From contig DUNY01000039.1 in the NCBI GenBank assembly GCA_012839145.1, positions 1 through 6,816 of the forward strand: 6,816 bases of DNA, written 5' to 3'. The notes beneath the pieces were generated by a model. It had not been told where the DNA came from. It made no database searches and saw only the letters and a program-made list of their open reading frames with translations. Both the position numbers and the translations under genes were made by a program. The DNA is from Thermoanaerobacterales bacterium. Its GTDB lineage: Bacteria > Bacillota > Thermosediminibacteria > Thermosediminibacterales > Tepidanaerobacteraceae. This document shows, piece after piece, positions 5,812 to 6,816 of the stretch. How positions within the stretch are numbered: position 1 is the first letter of the stretch; the number at the start of each line of letters is the position of its first letter.

Positions 5812-6198
5812 CTATGGAAGGATTTGAAGTATTAAATCCATAACGGCCATAAGAATGGGAAAAGATAAAACTATAATAAATATTTTTGCGGCTAATTCAA
5901 TCTTTGACGCTATTGAAGATGAGCCAGCATCTTTGCAAATCTGGGACCCAAATTCTGCTATATATGCAATGCCTATAATTTTGAAAACAATAGAAATATA
6001 TAAGTTGTTAATATTTGCTTTTTGTGATAAATCCCTTAAAGCTTCTACTACAGCCAAAATTTGATCAATCATTCTCAAGAAAATTATTATCCCCACTACT
6101 ATGCTCATTTGAAGAGCTATTTCCGGCCTATCCTCTCGAATTAGGACTACAAGTATGGTTGTTACAAGACATAATCCCACGATTTGTATAATCTCCAT
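5812..6198 (-). CDS. spoIIIAD: Stage III sporulation protein AD (SpoIIIAD)
   Basis: Integral membrane protein of the SpoIIIA complex, in the same family as SpoIIIAC. The 128-residue product has four predicted membrane segments (about 3-20, 27-49, 66-82 and 100-123). The conserved stretch EFGSQICKDAGSSSIASKIE (82-101) contains the D-AG motif shared with SpoIIIAC, consistent with SpoIIIAD being an enlarged relative of that protein. ATG 6198 has AGGGGG 7 bases upstream and lies 11 bp after the spoIIIAC stop, which itself merges into that ribosome binding site. Length and topology match the family. It is expected to be made only in the mother cell, from the operon promoter outside the window. Confidence 0.97.
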   Translation of the reverse strand: MEIIQIVGLCLVTTILVVLIREDRPEIALQMSIVVGIIIFLRMIDQILAVVEALRDLSQKANINNLYISIVFKIIGIAYIAEFGSQICKDAGSSSIASKIELAAKIFIIVLSFPILMAVMDLILQILP

Positions 6199-6209
6199 TA
6201 AAGAGCCCC

Positions 6210-6407
6210 CTAGTAAAGTTGAAACATAGTCTTTACACTTGAAAAAAGCTGACTGATAAGTTGTATTACCATCATTAAAACAATTACAACACCTACAAGA
6301 GTAGTCATTTGGGCTTGCTCTTTTCTTCCCGCTTCATCCAATACTTTACTCAGAATGGAAATGACTATTCCAATGGCGGCTATTTTAAAAAGAATATCTA
6401 CTTCCAC
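6210..6407 (-). CDS. spoIIIAC: Stage III sporulation protein AC (SpoIIIAC)
   Basis: A 65-residue membrane protein of the SpoIIIA channel complex with two membrane segments (about 5-23 and 33-55). The signature LDEAGRKEQAQMTTLVGVVI (23-42) followed by VLMMVIQLISQLF is characteristic of the family and nearly complete. It starts with GTG at 6407, 7 bases after AGGGG, and no other in-frame start lies close upstream. It sits 16 bp after spoIIIAB and 11 bp before spoIIIAD, as in other spore formers. Homologs have the same length, so the gene looks intact. Confidence 0.97.
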   Translation of the reverse strand: MEVDILFKIAAIGIVISILSKVLDEAGRKEQAQMTTLVGVVIVLMMVIQLISQLFSSVKTMFQLY

Positions 6408-6423
6408 TTCAACACCCCTCTTG

Positions 6424-6816
6424 CTAATATAATAATAAAAAAATCATCAGACCAGATAAAATGCCTAGATATTTCCATAACTTTTCGTTTTTTTGTTTTT
6501 CTTCAATAGATGTGATTTCTTGCTGTTTTAAATTACTTAAAGCTAATCTTATGTTTTTTATTTGATCTTGTTTGTCTGTAGAACCTAAATACTTTCCGAA
6601 AGCCAGTAGTATTTCATAATCATTGTCCGTAATATACGAATTGTTGTAAAAATCTTTCAAAGATTTTTCCCAAGCCTCGCCGGCAGTAAGACCGTCACGG
6701 GAAGATAAGTTCTTTGCAGTCTCAGCAAAAAGCTCGGTAACATCTTTTTCACATTTTTTACTAATACTTCTAAGAGCTTCGGGAAGCGGCGAATGCCCAT
6801 AATTTATTTCCGATTC
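6424..6816 (-). CDS. spoIIIAB: Stage III sporulation protein AB, N-terminus cut by window edge
   Basis: Membrane-associated protein of the SpoIIIA complex with a distant resemblance to type II secretion GspF-like proteins. The frame is open from the window edge, giving 130 residues, so about 40 N-terminal residues (including the first membrane segment and start codon) are missing compared with the usual length of about 170. Visible hallmarks are SEINYGHSPLPEALRSIS near the start, then DGLTAGEAWEKSL, DYEILLAFGKYLGSTDKQDQ, and a C-terminal membrane segment KLWKYLGILSGLMIFLLLY. A TTG at 6660 is in frame, but the family motifs upstream of it show that it is internal. SpoIIIAA is expected just beyond the right edge. 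Confidence 0.96.
   Translation of the reverse strand, partial: ESEINYGHSPLPEALRSISKKCEKDVTELFAETAKNLSSRDGLTAGEAWEKSLKDFYNNSYITDNDYEILLAFGKYLGSTDKQDQIKNIRLALSNLKQQEITSIEEKQKNEKLWKYLGILSGLMIFLLLY

Noticed and set aside
6424..6660. A separate 78-residue gene starting at TTG 6660
   Set aside because: The frame is open to the window edge and the upstream residues carry SpoIIIAB motifs, so it is the C-terminal part of one gene.

Overview
The window is a gene-dense piece of a low-GC, endospore-forming Firmicutes chromosome, most likely from the class Clostridia. Two lines of evidence support this: the sporulation-specific spoIIIA genes, and the gene order spoIIIAB-AC-AD-AE-AF-AG-AH, asp23, amaP, DUF2273 gene, nusB, xseA, which is common in Clostridia. 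I cannot name a species. All genes lie on the minus strand, so transcription runs from high to low coordinates. Both ends are cut: the right end is inside spoIIIAB and the left end is inside xseA.

Region 2590-6816 holds the distal seven genes of the spoIIIA operon. Their products are membrane proteins built in the mother cell during engulfment. They form the 'feeding tube' (SpoIIIA-SpoIIQ channel) that keeps the forespore active. Genes AB to AG are packed with 4-19 bp gaps. The AG-AH junction is the exception: 276 bp separate the two genes.

That gap (3136-3411) is the most interesting part of the window. It is GC-richer than its surroundings (51% over 3201-3300) and codes for no protein. On the minus strand it folds by eye into a compact structure: an 8-bp closing helix, a hairpin with a GAGA tetraloop, several further hairpins, and an 8-bp loop-to-distal pseudoknot. 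Four of the helices use G-U pairs that would be A-C mismatches on the other strand, so the RNA is read in the direction of the operon. The closing helix takes up part of the spoIIIAH ribosome binding site. A perfect but apparently orphan Shine-Dalgarno sits just after spoIIIAG, as if the RNA had been inserted between a ribosome binding site and its gene, or as if a leader peptide were made there.

Region 1-2580 is a vegetative block. A strong sigma-A type promoter with an extended -10 (2552-2580) starts an Asp23/AmaP/DUF2273 envelope-stress and membrane-anchor module. NusB (transcription antitermination) and XseA (exonuclease VII large subunit) follow. A hairpin after asp23 probably sets the ratio of Asp23 to its anchor, and a second promoter (836-865) can serve xseA alone. 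Several genes here start with GTG or TTG, and the starts given below were chosen from ribosome binding sites and family N-termini rather than from the longest reading frame.
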